From an uncultured Porphyromonadaceae bacterium (GTDB lineage: Bacteria; Bacteroidota; Bacteroidia; Bacteroidales; Muribaculaceae): a stretch of 7,106 nt of DNA. Both the position numbers and the translations under genes were made by a program. The DNA is taken from NCBI GenBank assembly GCA_900551515.1, contig URWH01000095.1, forward strand, positions 1 to 7,106. The letters run 5' to 3'. The notes under the pieces are model-generated. The model worked only from the letters and a program-made list of their open reading frames with translations. It did no database searches and was not told the origin of the DNA. Every line of letters starts with the position of its first letter. Within the stretch, counting starts at the first letter, position 1. Shown piece after piece: positions 1-6,418 of this stretch.

Positions 1-30
1 AAAATCACTCAACGATTGACCGCCCTGCCG

Positions 31-495
31 TTAACATTTATTGTCGAACCGGCTCAAAATCTGAAATAGATTCTTGATCAGCATATTGTGGGCCCGGCGG
101 GATACCGCCGCTATCTGGCCGGGAGAAAGGGTTGAGAAAGCGCTTCTGGCCTGATCGATGCTGTTGCGGATCTCGCGGTCGATCTGCGGTAGGACTGTTT
201 CGCGGAACCATTGCAGGCGGCGTTCGGCGCTATGGCTCAGACGTTCGTCATTGCCGGCTTCGGCCTGCGCCTTCAGGCTGCGCCGGCGGCGTGCGACAGC
301 GGCACGGGCGCGGCGCACCGAGCGGCGGTGGATATCACGGATCATTTCTGGGGCGTCGTCGCCGACGGTCGAGTCGGCGATCTCCTCATCGGAAGCGGCG
401 GCAAGCTTGTCGCCATAGTCGATGATCTGCCGTTGTTGGTCGGGGGTGAGTGCCAGGAGCGCCTTTACTTCTTCGAGTGTGAATGTTGTTTTCAT
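31..495 (-). CDS. Hypothetical arginine-rich protein, 154 aa
   Basis: I do not recognise this protein. It starts at an ATG (complement of 493-495) and ends at TAA (complement of 31-33). There is no signal peptide and no obvious membrane segment, so it is probably cytoplasmic. The N-terminus (residues 6-40, TLEEVKALLALTPDQQRQII) looks like two short amphipathic helices. Residues 57-74 are strongly basic (RRSVRRARAAVARRRRS region), which could bind nucleic acid or be a charged helix; that is inference. Residues 85-150 look largely helical, and the protein ends in DNKC. Support for this strand over the competing plus-strand frames comes from a TAttTTTG promoter element 23 bases before the ATG and from a protein-like, helix-rich composition. 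It is transcribed away from the Crp-like gene and shares the intergenic region with it. It may be a lineage-restricted gene; no function is proposed. Confidence 0.62.
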   Translation of the reverse strand: MKTTFTLEEVKALLALTPDQQRQIIDYGDKLAAASDEEIADSTVGDDAPEMIRDIHRRSVRRARAAVARRRRSLKAQAEAGNDERLSHSAERRLQWFRETVLPQIDREIRNSIDQARSAFSTLSPGQIAAVSRRAHNMLIKNLFQILSRFDNKC

Positions 496-517
496 AGCTA
501 TTACAGTCTTTTTGCTG

Positions 518-525
518 CAAAAATA
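518..525 (-). promoter_or_regulatory. Bacteroidota-type -7 promoter element for the hypothetical gene
   Basis: On the minus strand these bases read TATTTTTG, an exact fit to the Bacteroidota consensus TAnnTTTG. The element ends 22 bases before the ATG at 495, so the predicted leader is short, roughly 15-20 bases. I see no good TTTG -33 element at the usual 19-21 base spacing, so only half of the promoter is supported. Confidence 0.5.
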
Positions 526-570
526 GACGGATTCGCCGACATGGTTGTGCGAATCTGTAGCATTGCAATC

Positions 571-605
571 AAACCCGCGGATTTCACCGAGATTACGCCG
601 GGTTT
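571..605. repeat. Inverted repeat AAACCCG / CGGGTTT in divergent intergenic region
   Basis: The arms AAACCCG (571-577) and CGGGTTT (599-605) are perfect 7-base reverse complements separated by 21 bases. The right arm runs into a TTTTT tract (603-607). It lies between the two divergent promoters, about 32 bases upstream of the -33 element of the Crp-like gene. It could be an operator for a dimeric regulator or a weak terminator of plus-strand antisense transcription. A chance match is also possible for 7-base arms. Confidence 0.3.
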
Positions 606-636
606 TTACAGCGATTTGATCGAGGGAGAGGAAATC

Positions 637-667
637 ATTGCCGATTCCATTTTAATTTGTATCTTTG
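637..667 (+). promoter_or_regulatory. Bacteroidota sigma-ABfr-type promoter of the Crp-like gene
   Basis: ATTG at 637-640 (-33 element, consensus TTTG) is followed by a 19-base spacer and TATCTTTG at 660-667 (-7 element, consensus TAnnTTTG). The expected transcription start is a few bases after 667. This decides the start of the downstream gene: an in-frame TTG at 665 lies inside the -7 element and an in-frame ATG at 671 would be at or before the transcript's 5' end, leaving ATG 704 as the sensible start with a leader of roughly 30 bases. Confidence 0.7.
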
Positions 668-703
668 CAGATGTTGTACAACAATGTTTTGCAAAATAAA
701 GAC

Positions 704-1402
704 ATGATTAAACAAGCATTGGAGAAAGTGTTGAGCGAAGATATGTCGGAGATCTGGACGATCCTCAGCGGCGACGAAAAGCGCATGATCACCGACAATT
801 TCACGCTTCATCACTTCAAAAAGAATCAGATTATCTATGCCGAGCGCGAGCAGCCGGAGTATCTCTGGTGTCTGCTGAAAGGCAAGGCCAAACTATATAA
901 AGACGGCGTGGGCGGCCGACAGCAGATCCTGCGCCTGATCAACCCCGTGCAGTATTTCGGCTACCGGGCTTATTTCGCCGGCGAAGCCTATGTGCACACG
1001 GCCTCGGCAATGGAAGCTTCCACGGTGGGCGCATTCCCGATGTCGGTGGTCAAAGAGCTCATTGACCGCAACCGCGACGTGGCATGGTTTTTCATCCACG
1101 AGCTCTCGCGCAACCTCGGCAGCGCCGACACCCGCACCGTCAACCTCACGCAGAAACATATCCGCGGCCGACTGGCCGAAGCGCTCATGGTGCTCATAGA
1201 TCATTACGGCTTTGAGGACGACGGCATGACGCTGCGCGTGTATATGGCCCGCGAAGACCTCGCCAACCTCTCCAACATGACCACCTCGAATGCCATACGC
1301 ACGCTGACGGCATTCGTCAACGAACATCTCATAGTGGTCGACGGCCGTCAGATCAAGATCACCGATCAGGCCAACCTACGTAAAATCAGCAAATTCGGAT
1401 AA
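704..1402 (+). CDS. Crp/Fnr-family transcriptional regulator, 232 aa
   Basis: This is a one-component regulator of the Crp/Fnr family with the usual length and domain order: an N-terminal cyclic-nucleotide-binding-type beta roll (about residues 25-115), a long dimerisation helix (about 115-140) and a C-terminal winged helix-turn-helix (about 150-222). The HTH region contains the family-typical MAREDLANLSNMTTSNAIRTL (from residue 181), followed by the wing VVDGRQIKITD. The ligand is unclear. The phosphate-cassette Glu and Arg that bind cAMP in E. coli Crp are not evident; the equivalent stretch (residues 85-97) reads FGYRAYFAGEAYV. There is one Cys (residue 56), so an Fnr-type iron-sulfur cluster is unlikely. 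The start at ATG 704 is chosen from the promoter position. The next gene begins 21 bases after the stop, suggesting co-transcription. Family assignment is firm; target genes and signal are unknown. Confidence 0.92.
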   Translation: MIKQALEKVLSEDMSEIWTILSGDEKRMITDNFTLHHFKKNQIIYAEREQPEYLWCLLKGKAKLYKDGVGGRQQILRLINPVQYFGYRAYFAGEAYVHTASAMEASTVGAFPMSVVKELIDRNRDVAWFFIHELSRNLGSADTRTVNLTQKHIRGRLAEALMVLIDHYGFEDDGMTLRVYMAREDLANLSNMTTSNAIRTLTAFVNEHLIVVDGRQIKITDQANLRKISKFG

Positions 1403-1423
1403 CCACACAGCTCTTATCATATA

Positions 1424-3187
1424 ATGAAACACTTCATCCATGCCGCTTTGGCCGCAATAGCCATCGCCACCGCATCAATAGCTTTCACATCCTGCTCCGA
1501 CAGCGACAGCGAGCAAATCACCATCAACGGTACAGGTATCTCCAACCAGTCGTGGAGCAACACTTACGAAGCTGACAACGACGGCGAGACATTCAAACTG
1601 ACCTTCACCGCCTCCGACGCATGGACAGCGGCCTCGAACGCATCGTGGTGCACACTGTCGCCGGTACGCGGCCGTGACGGACGCTCGGAAATCACCGTCA
1701 CCGTGGCGCCCAACAACACAGGAAAGAAACGCACGGCCAACATAATCATCCGTGTGGCCGGCGCCGACCGCAACTGCACGCTTGAGGTAGTGCAGACGCC
1801 TGAGGCACAGGGCACCTACAGCGATGTCAACCGCTGGATGCTCAACTATATGAATAAGAACTATCTGTGGAACGAGCCGCTCGCATCGTTCGACCCCGAC
1901 TACTCCCTCTCCTACGACCGGTTTCTCATCTCGGCGCTCGACTTTGTCGATGCCGACGACCACCGCAACCGCGACGACGGGCACTGGGTCAACGGCAAAC
2001 GCGCTTACTATTACTCATTTATCGACAGTGACGCCCCCACCCGCAGCGCCGGCGAAGAGGAGACAAGCTCAGGCATCACATATCTCAGTGCCGGAACCTA
2101 TACCGACACCAACAACGACGTGCTCCTGCTCCCGGCAATGGTAGCCCCCGGCTCACCCGCCTATGAGGCAGGCATCCGTCGCGGCGACCTGATAGGCAAA
2201 GTAGGCGGCACGCGAGTTACCCGCTCCAACTACTCGGCGCTTGCCGAAAAACTTTTCGCAGGCAACGTCACCGCCACAAAAGTAGAGCTCACCTACGAAA
2301 ACTCACAGCCTACGGGCTATACCGAGATCGAGACAGTCAACGTGGGCCGTGCAACATTCACCGATCCGGCGATCTACTGCACGAAAGTGGTCGAGCTTGA
2401 AGGCGGCAAAAAGGTGGGTTACATTGCCTATACGGGCTTCGACACACAATTTGACAGCCAGCTCATCAACATCTTCGGCCAGTTTAAATCCAACGGCGTG
2501 ACCGACCTTGTCCTCGACCTCCGCTACAACGGCGGCGGCCATGTGCTCTCGAGCGTAGTGCTCGGCACCCTGATCGCCGGCAACAACAAGACCGGACAGC
2601 TCTACAACCGCACCACCTACAATGCCTCGCGCACGGCCAAAGGCGAAATCGGCGACTATTATATCGGCAAAGCCGAGACGCCCGAGCGCAACTATTCCAA
2701 GATATCCGAAGCTCTCTCATCCAGCCTCGGACTGAACACCATCTACGTGCTCACCACCGAGAACACCGCTTCGGCTTCGGAGCTGATCATCAACGGTTTG
2801 CGGGGCCTGGACATCACCGTCAACATTGTAGGCACAACGACCAACGGCAAAAACGTCGGCATGGAAGCGATATCGCAAACCTTCGGGTCCTACGAATTCC
2901 TTTTCGCCCCGATCACCTTCTACAGCCAGAATGCCAAAGGGTTCCGCGACTACTCCGACGGCTTCACGCCCGACGTGTCGATTGACGAAAGCGCCTATTT
3001 CTACGGCGATTTCGGCACCACCGACGATGTGCTCTGCCGCGCCGCCTTCCAGTGGATCAGCAGCGGCACAAAGCCCTCCGTCAGCCAGTCGCGCGCAGCC
3101 TCCGGACAGGTTCGCGACCTCATGCACAAAGACTTGCGCACCCCCACCCTGCGCAATCACGGCACTGTGGCATTCCCTGAGGATTGA
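1424..3187 (+). CDS. BACON-domain, PDZ and S41 (C-terminal processing type) peptidase lipoprotein, 587 aa
   Basis: This is a predicted envelope-anchored serine protease. Residues 1-23 form a lipoprotein signal peptide ending in FTSC, with the lipidated Cys at 24. The mature N-terminus CSDSDSE is Ser/Asp-rich, resembling the surface-export signal of Bacteroides lipoproteins, so outer-surface display is likely. Residues about 31-126 match a BACON-type Ig-like domain (WCTLSPVRGRDG at 75-86 and a final strand LEVVQTPE). A helical linker (YSDVNRWMLNYMNKNYLW, from 132) leads to a PDZ-like domain (about 216-305; APGSPAYEAGIRRGDLI). The S41 core follows (about 328-520): VLDLRYNGGG at 363-372, TASASE with predicted nucleophile Ser450, and NGK with general base Lys476, 26 residues apart as expected for the Ser/Lys dyad. 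The catalytic residues look intact. The substrate is unknown. It probably shares the Crp-like gene's transcript. The roughly 45-residue C-terminal tail after the core has no recognised motif. Confidence 0.93.
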   Translation: MKHFIHAALAAIAIATASIAFTSCSDSDSEQITINGTGISNQSWSNTYEADNDGETFKLTFTASDAWTAASNASWCTLSPVRGRDGRSEITVTVAPNNTGKKRTANIIIRVAGADRNCTLEVVQTPEAQGTYSDVNRWMLNYMNKNYLWNEPLASFDPDYSLSYDRFLISALDFVDADDHRNRDDGHWVNGKRAYYYSFIDSDAPTRSAGEEETSSGITYLSAGTYTDTNNDVLLLPAMVAPGSPAYEAGIRRGDLIGKVGGTRVTRSNYSALAEKLFAGNVTATKVELTYENSQPTGYTEIETVNVGRATFTDPAIYCTKVVELEGGKKVGYIAYTGFDTQFDSQLINIFGQFKSNGVTDLVLDLRYNGGGHVLSSVVLGTLIAGNNKTGQLYNRTTYNASRTAKGEIGDYYIGKAETPERNYSKISEALSSSLGLNTIYVLTTENTASASELIINGLRGLDITVNIVGTTTNGKNVGMEAISQTFGSYEFLFAPITFYSQNAKGFRDYSDGFTPDVSIDESAYFYGDFGTTDDVLCRAAFQWISSGTKPSVSQSRAASGQVRDLMHKDLRTPTLRNHGTVAFPED

Positions 3188-3190
3188 TTG

Positions 3191-3225
3191 ATGCACGATG
3201 CACGATGCTTGATGGGCGATGTGCT
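3191..3225. repeat. Degenerate heptamer tandem repeat (ATGCACG)
   Basis: Five consecutive 7-base units follow the S41 peptidase stop: ATGCACG, ATGCACG, ATGCTTG, ATGGGCG and ATGTGCT. The first two are identical and all begin with ATG. Every unit keeps the heptamer phase while the last three positions decay. No reading frame across it looks like protein. It is likely intergenic low-complexity sequence, possibly polymorphic between strains. Confidence 0.6.
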
Positions 3226-3233
3226 TTGGTGAA

Positions 3234-3248
3234 GCTTTTGGAAAAAGC
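3234..3248. terminator. Possible weak hairpin after the peptidase gene
   Basis: GCTTTT (3234-3239) and AAAAGC (3243-3248) form a perfect 6-base stem around a GGA loop. The stem is AT-rich and is not followed by a T tract on the plus strand, so it is a poor intrinsic terminator. It is the only compact hairpin noticed between the peptidase gene and the fur promoter. Confidence 0.25.
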
Positions 3249-3258
3249 GGAGTGAGAA

Positions 3259-3291
3259 TTGGTGCGGATTGCAGGAAATGTGCTATCTTTG
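3259..3291 (+). promoter_or_regulatory. Bacteroidota-type promoter of fur
   Basis: TATCTTTG at 3284-3291 is an exact TAnnTTTG -7 element and is identical to the one before the Crp-like gene. A partial -33 element, TTGG at 3259-3262, lies 21 bases upstream. Transcription should begin near 3295-3298, almost on top of the ATG at 3299. This makes either a near-leaderless message or use of the in-frame ATG at 3329 plausible. Confidence 0.62.
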
Positions 3292-3298
3292 TAGCTGT

Positions 3299-3787
3299 AT
3301 GAACGACGAAAAGACAAAGGCAGCCGCAATGGCCACGTTCACGCAATTTATGACTCAACATAAACTGCGCAGAACCCCCGAACGCTTTGCCATACTGGAG
3401 AAAGTGTTCGAGATGTCGACCCACTTTTCAATCGACGCGCTTCACTCGCAGCTTGACGACAGCGGCTATCACGTGAGCCGTGCAACCGTCTACAACACCA
3501 TCGAGCTGCTGACGCGCTGCGGACTTGTCAGACGCCATACGTTTGCCGCACAGTCGCCGCAATATGAAAAAATATCAGGGCTGACCAAGCACTATCATCT
3601 GGTGTGCTCGCGCTGCGGCAAAGTGAAAGAGATAAAAGACGCCGAAATCGACCAGATACTGGGCACGCGACGTTTCGGCAAATTCCACCCGGCATACATT
3701 GATCTTAATGTCTACGGACTGTGCGCCACATGCATGAGGCGATCCCGCCCGACGGCGTCACGGCAACGCAAACGACCGACGACCTGA
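3299..3787 (+). CDS. fur: Fur-family metal-responsive transcriptional repressor, 162 aa
   Basis: This is a Fur/PerR-family DNA-binding regulator, usually a dimer that represses metal-uptake or stress genes when metal is bound. The N-terminal winged helix (about residues 15-85) carries KLRRTPERFAIL and the recognition region YHVSRATVYNTIELL. The C-terminal dimerisation and metal domain has both CxxC pairs for structural zinc (Cys103/Cys106 and Cys142/Cys145) and regulatory-site candidates His42, Glu90, His98 and His100. The residue aligned with E. coli Fur Asp89 is Tyr99. It ends in a basic, probably disordered tail (RRSRPTASRQRKRPTT). ATG 3299 is given as the outer start. ATG 3329, ten codons in, fits the promoter better, giving a leader like that of the Crp-like gene, and still includes the whole DNA-binding domain. 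An in-frame TTG at 3269 is rejected because it lies upstream of the -7 element. Metal specificity (iron, peroxide sensing, zinc) cannot be settled from sequence alone. Confidence 0.92.
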   Translation: MNDEKTKAAAMATFTQFMTQHKLRRTPERFAILEKVFEMSTHFSIDALHSQLDDSGYHVSRATVYNTIELLTRCGLVRRHTFAAQSPQYEKISGLTKHYHLVCSRCGKVKEIKDAEIDQILGTRRFGKFHPAYIDLNVYGLCATCMRRSRPTASRQRKRPTT

Positions 3788-3850
3788 CAGCGATGCATGT
3801 CAATAACGATTCACGACATAACAAACCACAATCACACATATCACTAAAAT

Positions 3851-3855
3851 AAGGA
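3851..3855 (+). promoter_or_regulatory. Shine-Dalgarno-like AAGGA before purA
   Basis: AAGGA lies 5 bases before the purA ATG at 3861. Shine-Dalgarno sequences are weak or absent in most Bacteroidota genes, so this is noted as support for the start and is not proof of function. No TAnnTTTG promoter element was found in the 73-base fur-purA gap. Confidence 0.35.
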
Positions 3856-3860
3856 CAGAG

Positions 3861-5126
3861 ATGAAAATTGACGTATTGCTCGGCCTCCAATGGGGCGACG
3901 AAGGAAAAGGTAAGGTTGTCGACGTGCTCACACCGCGTTACGACGTCGTAGCCCGCTTCCAGGGCGGTCCGAACGCCGGTCACACGCTTGAATTCGACGG
4001 CAAGAAATATGTGCTCCGGTCCATCCCCTCCGGAATTTTCCAGCACGGGCAAACCAACGTTATCGGCAACGGCGTGGTGCTCGACCCGGTGCTTTTCCGC
4101 GAAGAAGCCGAAGCGCTCGAGGCTTCGGGCGTCGATCTGCGCAAAGTGCTCAAGATATCCAAGAAAGCCCACCTCATAATGCCCACCCACCGGCTGCTCG
4201 ACGCCGCCAACGAACGCGCCAAAGGTGGCGCCAAGATAGGCACCACCGGCAAAGGCATCGGCCCGACATACACCGACAAGATATCGCGCAACGGACTTCG
4301 TCTGGGCGACACGCTGCACAACTTCAAGGCCAAATATGAAGCCGCACGCGACCGCCATCTCTCGATGCTCCGCGCCCTCGGCGAAACGCCGGATCTCTCC
4401 GAACTCGAACCGCGCTGGTTTGACGCCATTGACTATCTTAAGACGTTCGACATCATCGACAGCGAGCACTTCATCAACAGCTGCCTCAACGAGGGCAAGA
4501 CCGTGCTCTGCGAAGGCGCTCAGGGCACCCTGCTCGACGTTGACTTCGGATCATATCCCTTTGTCACCTCCTCCAACACCGTAGCGGCCGGCGCATGCAC
4601 CGGACTCGGCGTTGCGCCGAACAAGATCGGCGAGGTGTACGGCATTTTCAAAGCCTACTGCACCCGCGTGGGCAGCGGCCCCTTCCCCACCGAGCTTTTC
4701 GATGAGACCGGCAAGAAGATCCGCGCCATAGGCCACGAATATGGTGCCGTGACAGGCCGCGAACGCCGCTGCGGATGGATCGACCTGGTGGCTCTCCGCT
4801 ACGCCATCATGATCAACGGCGTCACACAGCTCATCATGATGAAGAGCGACGTGCTCGATACCTTCCCCACCATCAAGGCTTGCACGGCCTATAAAGTTGA
4901 CGGACAGGTAACACGCGACTTCCCGTTCTCGCTCGAGGACTGCACCGTAGAGCCCGTCTACGAAGAGCTGCCGGGCTGGCTCACCGACATGACATCGTTC
5001 AAATCGGAGGATGAGTTCCCGCAGCAGTTCAGCGATTACATCCGTTTCCTTGAGGATCAACTTCAGACGCCTATCACCATCGTGTCGATCGGTCCCGACC
5101 GCGAGCAGACCATACTTCGGAAATAA
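3861..5126 (+). CDS. purA: Adenylosuccinate synthetase, 421 aa
   Basis: This cytoplasmic enzyme catalyses IMP + aspartate + GTP to adenylosuccinate + GDP + phosphate, the first step of the AMP branch of purine synthesis. It is full length (E. coli PurA is about 430 residues). Visible signatures are the GTP-binding loop GLQWGDEGKGK (8-18) with catalytic Asp13, GGPNAGHT (35-42) with catalytic His41, the IMP-loop motif TTGKGIGPTYTDK (128-140), EGAQGTLLD (218-226), TSSNT (236-240), the arginine-rich GRERRCGW (299-306), KSDVLD (328-333, guanine recognition) and SIGPDREQTI at the C-terminus. Nothing is missing or disrupted. It begins 73 bases after fur and is followed 35 bases later by the DUF1015 gene, in the same direction, so an operon is likely. 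The start at ATG 3861 matches the family's N-terminus, only seven residues before the GTP loop. Confidence 0.98.
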   Translation: MKIDVLLGLQWGDEGKGKVVDVLTPRYDVVARFQGGPNAGHTLEFDGKKYVLRSIPSGIFQHGQTNVIGNGVVLDPVLFREEAEALEASGVDLRKVLKISKKAHLIMPTHRLLDAANERAKGGAKIGTTGKGIGPTYTDKISRNGLRLGDTLHNFKAKYEAARDRHLSMLRALGETPDLSELEPRWFDAIDYLKTFDIIDSEHFINSCLNEGKTVLCEGAQGTLLDVDFGSYPFVTSSNTVAAGACTGLGVAPNKIGEVYGIFKAYCTRVGSGPFPTELFDETGKKIRAIGHEYGAVTGRERRCGWIDLVALRYAIMINGVTQLIMMKSDVLDTFPTIKACTAYKVDGQVTRDFPFSLEDCTVEPVYEELPGWLTDMTSFKSEDEFPQQFSDYIRFLEDQLQTPITIVSIGPDREQTILRK

Positions 5127-5161
5127 AACAACATCCATCATAGCCTAAAATTCTGATAACC

Positions 5162-6409
5162 ATGGCAAAAGTAAAACCGTTCAAAGGCATCCGTCCCCCG
5201 CGTGAATTAGTCACCGAAGTGGCATCGCGCCCCTACGACGTGCTGAATTCCGACGAAGCGCGCCGCGAAGCCGAGGGCAATCCCCGCTCGCTCTACCATA
5301 TCATCAAGCCGGAAATCGACTTCGATCCGTCGGTCGACGAGCATGATCCGCGCGTCTACGACAAAGCCGTAGAAAACTTCAAGGCCTTCCGCCGCAACGG
5401 ATGGCTCGTTCAGGACGAGAAAGAGCACTATTATATATATGCGCAGACCATGAACGGCCGCACGCAATACGGCATCGTCATTGCCGCCAATGTGGACGAC
5501 TACATGACCGGACGCATCAAGAAGCACGAGCTCACGCGCCGCGACAAAGAGGAAGACCGCATGAAGCACGTGCGCGTCAACAACGCCAACATCGAGCCGG
5601 TGTTTTTCGCGTTCCCCGACAATGAGCGCCTGGCGGCCATCATCAAGGAAGTGACAGCGGGCGAGCCCGTCTACGACTTCACGGCTCCCGACGGCTTCGG
5701 ACACCATTTCTGGGTGATCGACGACGACAAGACGATTGCCGCCATCACCGAGGAGTTTGCCAAAATCCCGTATCTCTACATAGCCGACGGCCACCACCGC
5801 ACCGCAGCCGCCGCACTCGTGGGCAATGAGAAAGCCAAAGCCAACCCGAATCATACGGGCGAGGAGGAATACAACTATTTCCTTGCTGTGGCGTTCCCGG
5901 CATCGCATCTGAAGATCATCGACTACAACCGTGTGGTGCGCGATCTCAACGGACTGACGCCACAACAGTTTCTCGACCGCCTGCGCGAGAATTTCACCGT
6001 CGAGGCAAAAGGCTCCGAGCCCTATCGTCCGGCACACCTGCATGAATTCTCACTCTACGTCGACGGCTGCTGGTATGCCCTCAACGCACTTGAAGGACGC
6101 TACAACGACGCCGACCCTATCGGTGTGCTCGACGTAACGATTTCGAGCGACCTCATCCTGCGCGACATCCTCGGCATCACTGACCTGCGCTCCGACAAAC
6201 GCATCGATTTCGTGGGCGGCATCCGCGGACTGGGCGAGCTGCAGCGTCGCGTCGACAGCGGCGAGATGGCCATGGCGCTTGCCCTCTACCCCGTGTCGAT
6301 GAAGCAGCTCATGGACATCGCCGACACCGGCAACATCATGCCCCCGAAGACCACCTGGTTTGAGCCGAAACTGCGCTCCGGCCTTGTGATTCACGACTTG
6401 GCCGACTGA
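5162..6409 (+). CDS. DUF1015 family protein (conserved, unknown function), 415 aa
   Basis: This is a soluble, full-length member of the DUF1015 family (COG4198), widespread but without an established biochemical role. Family hallmarks are present in order: FKGIRPP near the N-terminus, the ASRPYDVL motif (21-28), KKHELTRRDKEEDR (120-133), the His-rich YIADGHHRTAAA (206-217) and the C-terminal MPPKTTWFEPKLRSGLVIH (393-411). The clustered conserved Lys, His, Glu and Arg residues suggest an enzyme active site, but this is inference. No signal peptide or membrane segment is visible. It lies 35 bases after purA and 9 bases before a small membrane protein gene. In other Bacteroidales I recall this family beside the serine genes serC and serA, so its position behind purA may be a rearrangement or a lineage-specific arrangement; this comes from memory and was not searched. 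Confidence 0.93.
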   Translation: MAKVKPFKGIRPPRELVTEVASRPYDVLNSDEARREAEGNPRSLYHIIKPEIDFDPSVDEHDPRVYDKAVENFKAFRRNGWLVQDEKEHYYIYAQTMNGRTQYGIVIAANVDDYMTGRIKKHELTRRDKEEDRMKHVRVNNANIEPVFFAFPDNERLAAIIKEVTAGEPVYDFTAPDGFGHHFWVIDDDKTIAAITEEFAKIPYLYIADGHHRTAAAALVGNEKAKANPNHTGEEEYNYFLAVAFPASHLKIIDYNRVVRDLNGLTPQQFLDRLRENFTVEAKGSEPYRPAHLHEFSLYVDGCWYALNALEGRYNDADPIGVLDVTISSDLILRDILGITDLRSDKRIDFVGGIRGLGELQRRVDSGEMAMALALYPVSMKQLMDIADTGNIMPPKTTWFEPKLRSGLVIHDLAD

Positions 6410-6418
6410 CATGCGGCG

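Noticed and set aside
616..640. Fnr/Crp half-site TTGAT at 616-620 upstream of the Crp-like gene
   Set aside because: No ATCAA half-site follows at the required 4-base gap, so it is not a recognisable Fnr or Crp box.
211..699. Plus-strand open frame of 162 codons opposite the hypothetical gene
   Set aside because: It overlaps the minus-strand gene, runs through both promoters and the inverted repeat, and its product has no domain-like pattern. The minus-strand frame has a promoter element placed properly before its ATG.
665..703. Upstream in-frame TTG (665) and ATG (671) as starts of the Crp-like gene
   Set aside because: Both fall inside or immediately after the -7 element at 660-667, so a transcript from that promoter would not carry a usable leader for them.
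2717..3424. Minus-strand open frame of 235 codons across the end of the peptidase gene and the start of fur
   Set aside because: It is antisense to two well-supported genes and translates the intergenic heptamer repeat, a pattern expected of a high-GC shadow frame.
5207..6043. Minus-strand open frame of 278 codons inside the DUF1015 gene
   Set aside because: It lies wholly antisense to a gene with clear family motifs and its product, rich in Val, His and Arg, looks like a codon shadow.
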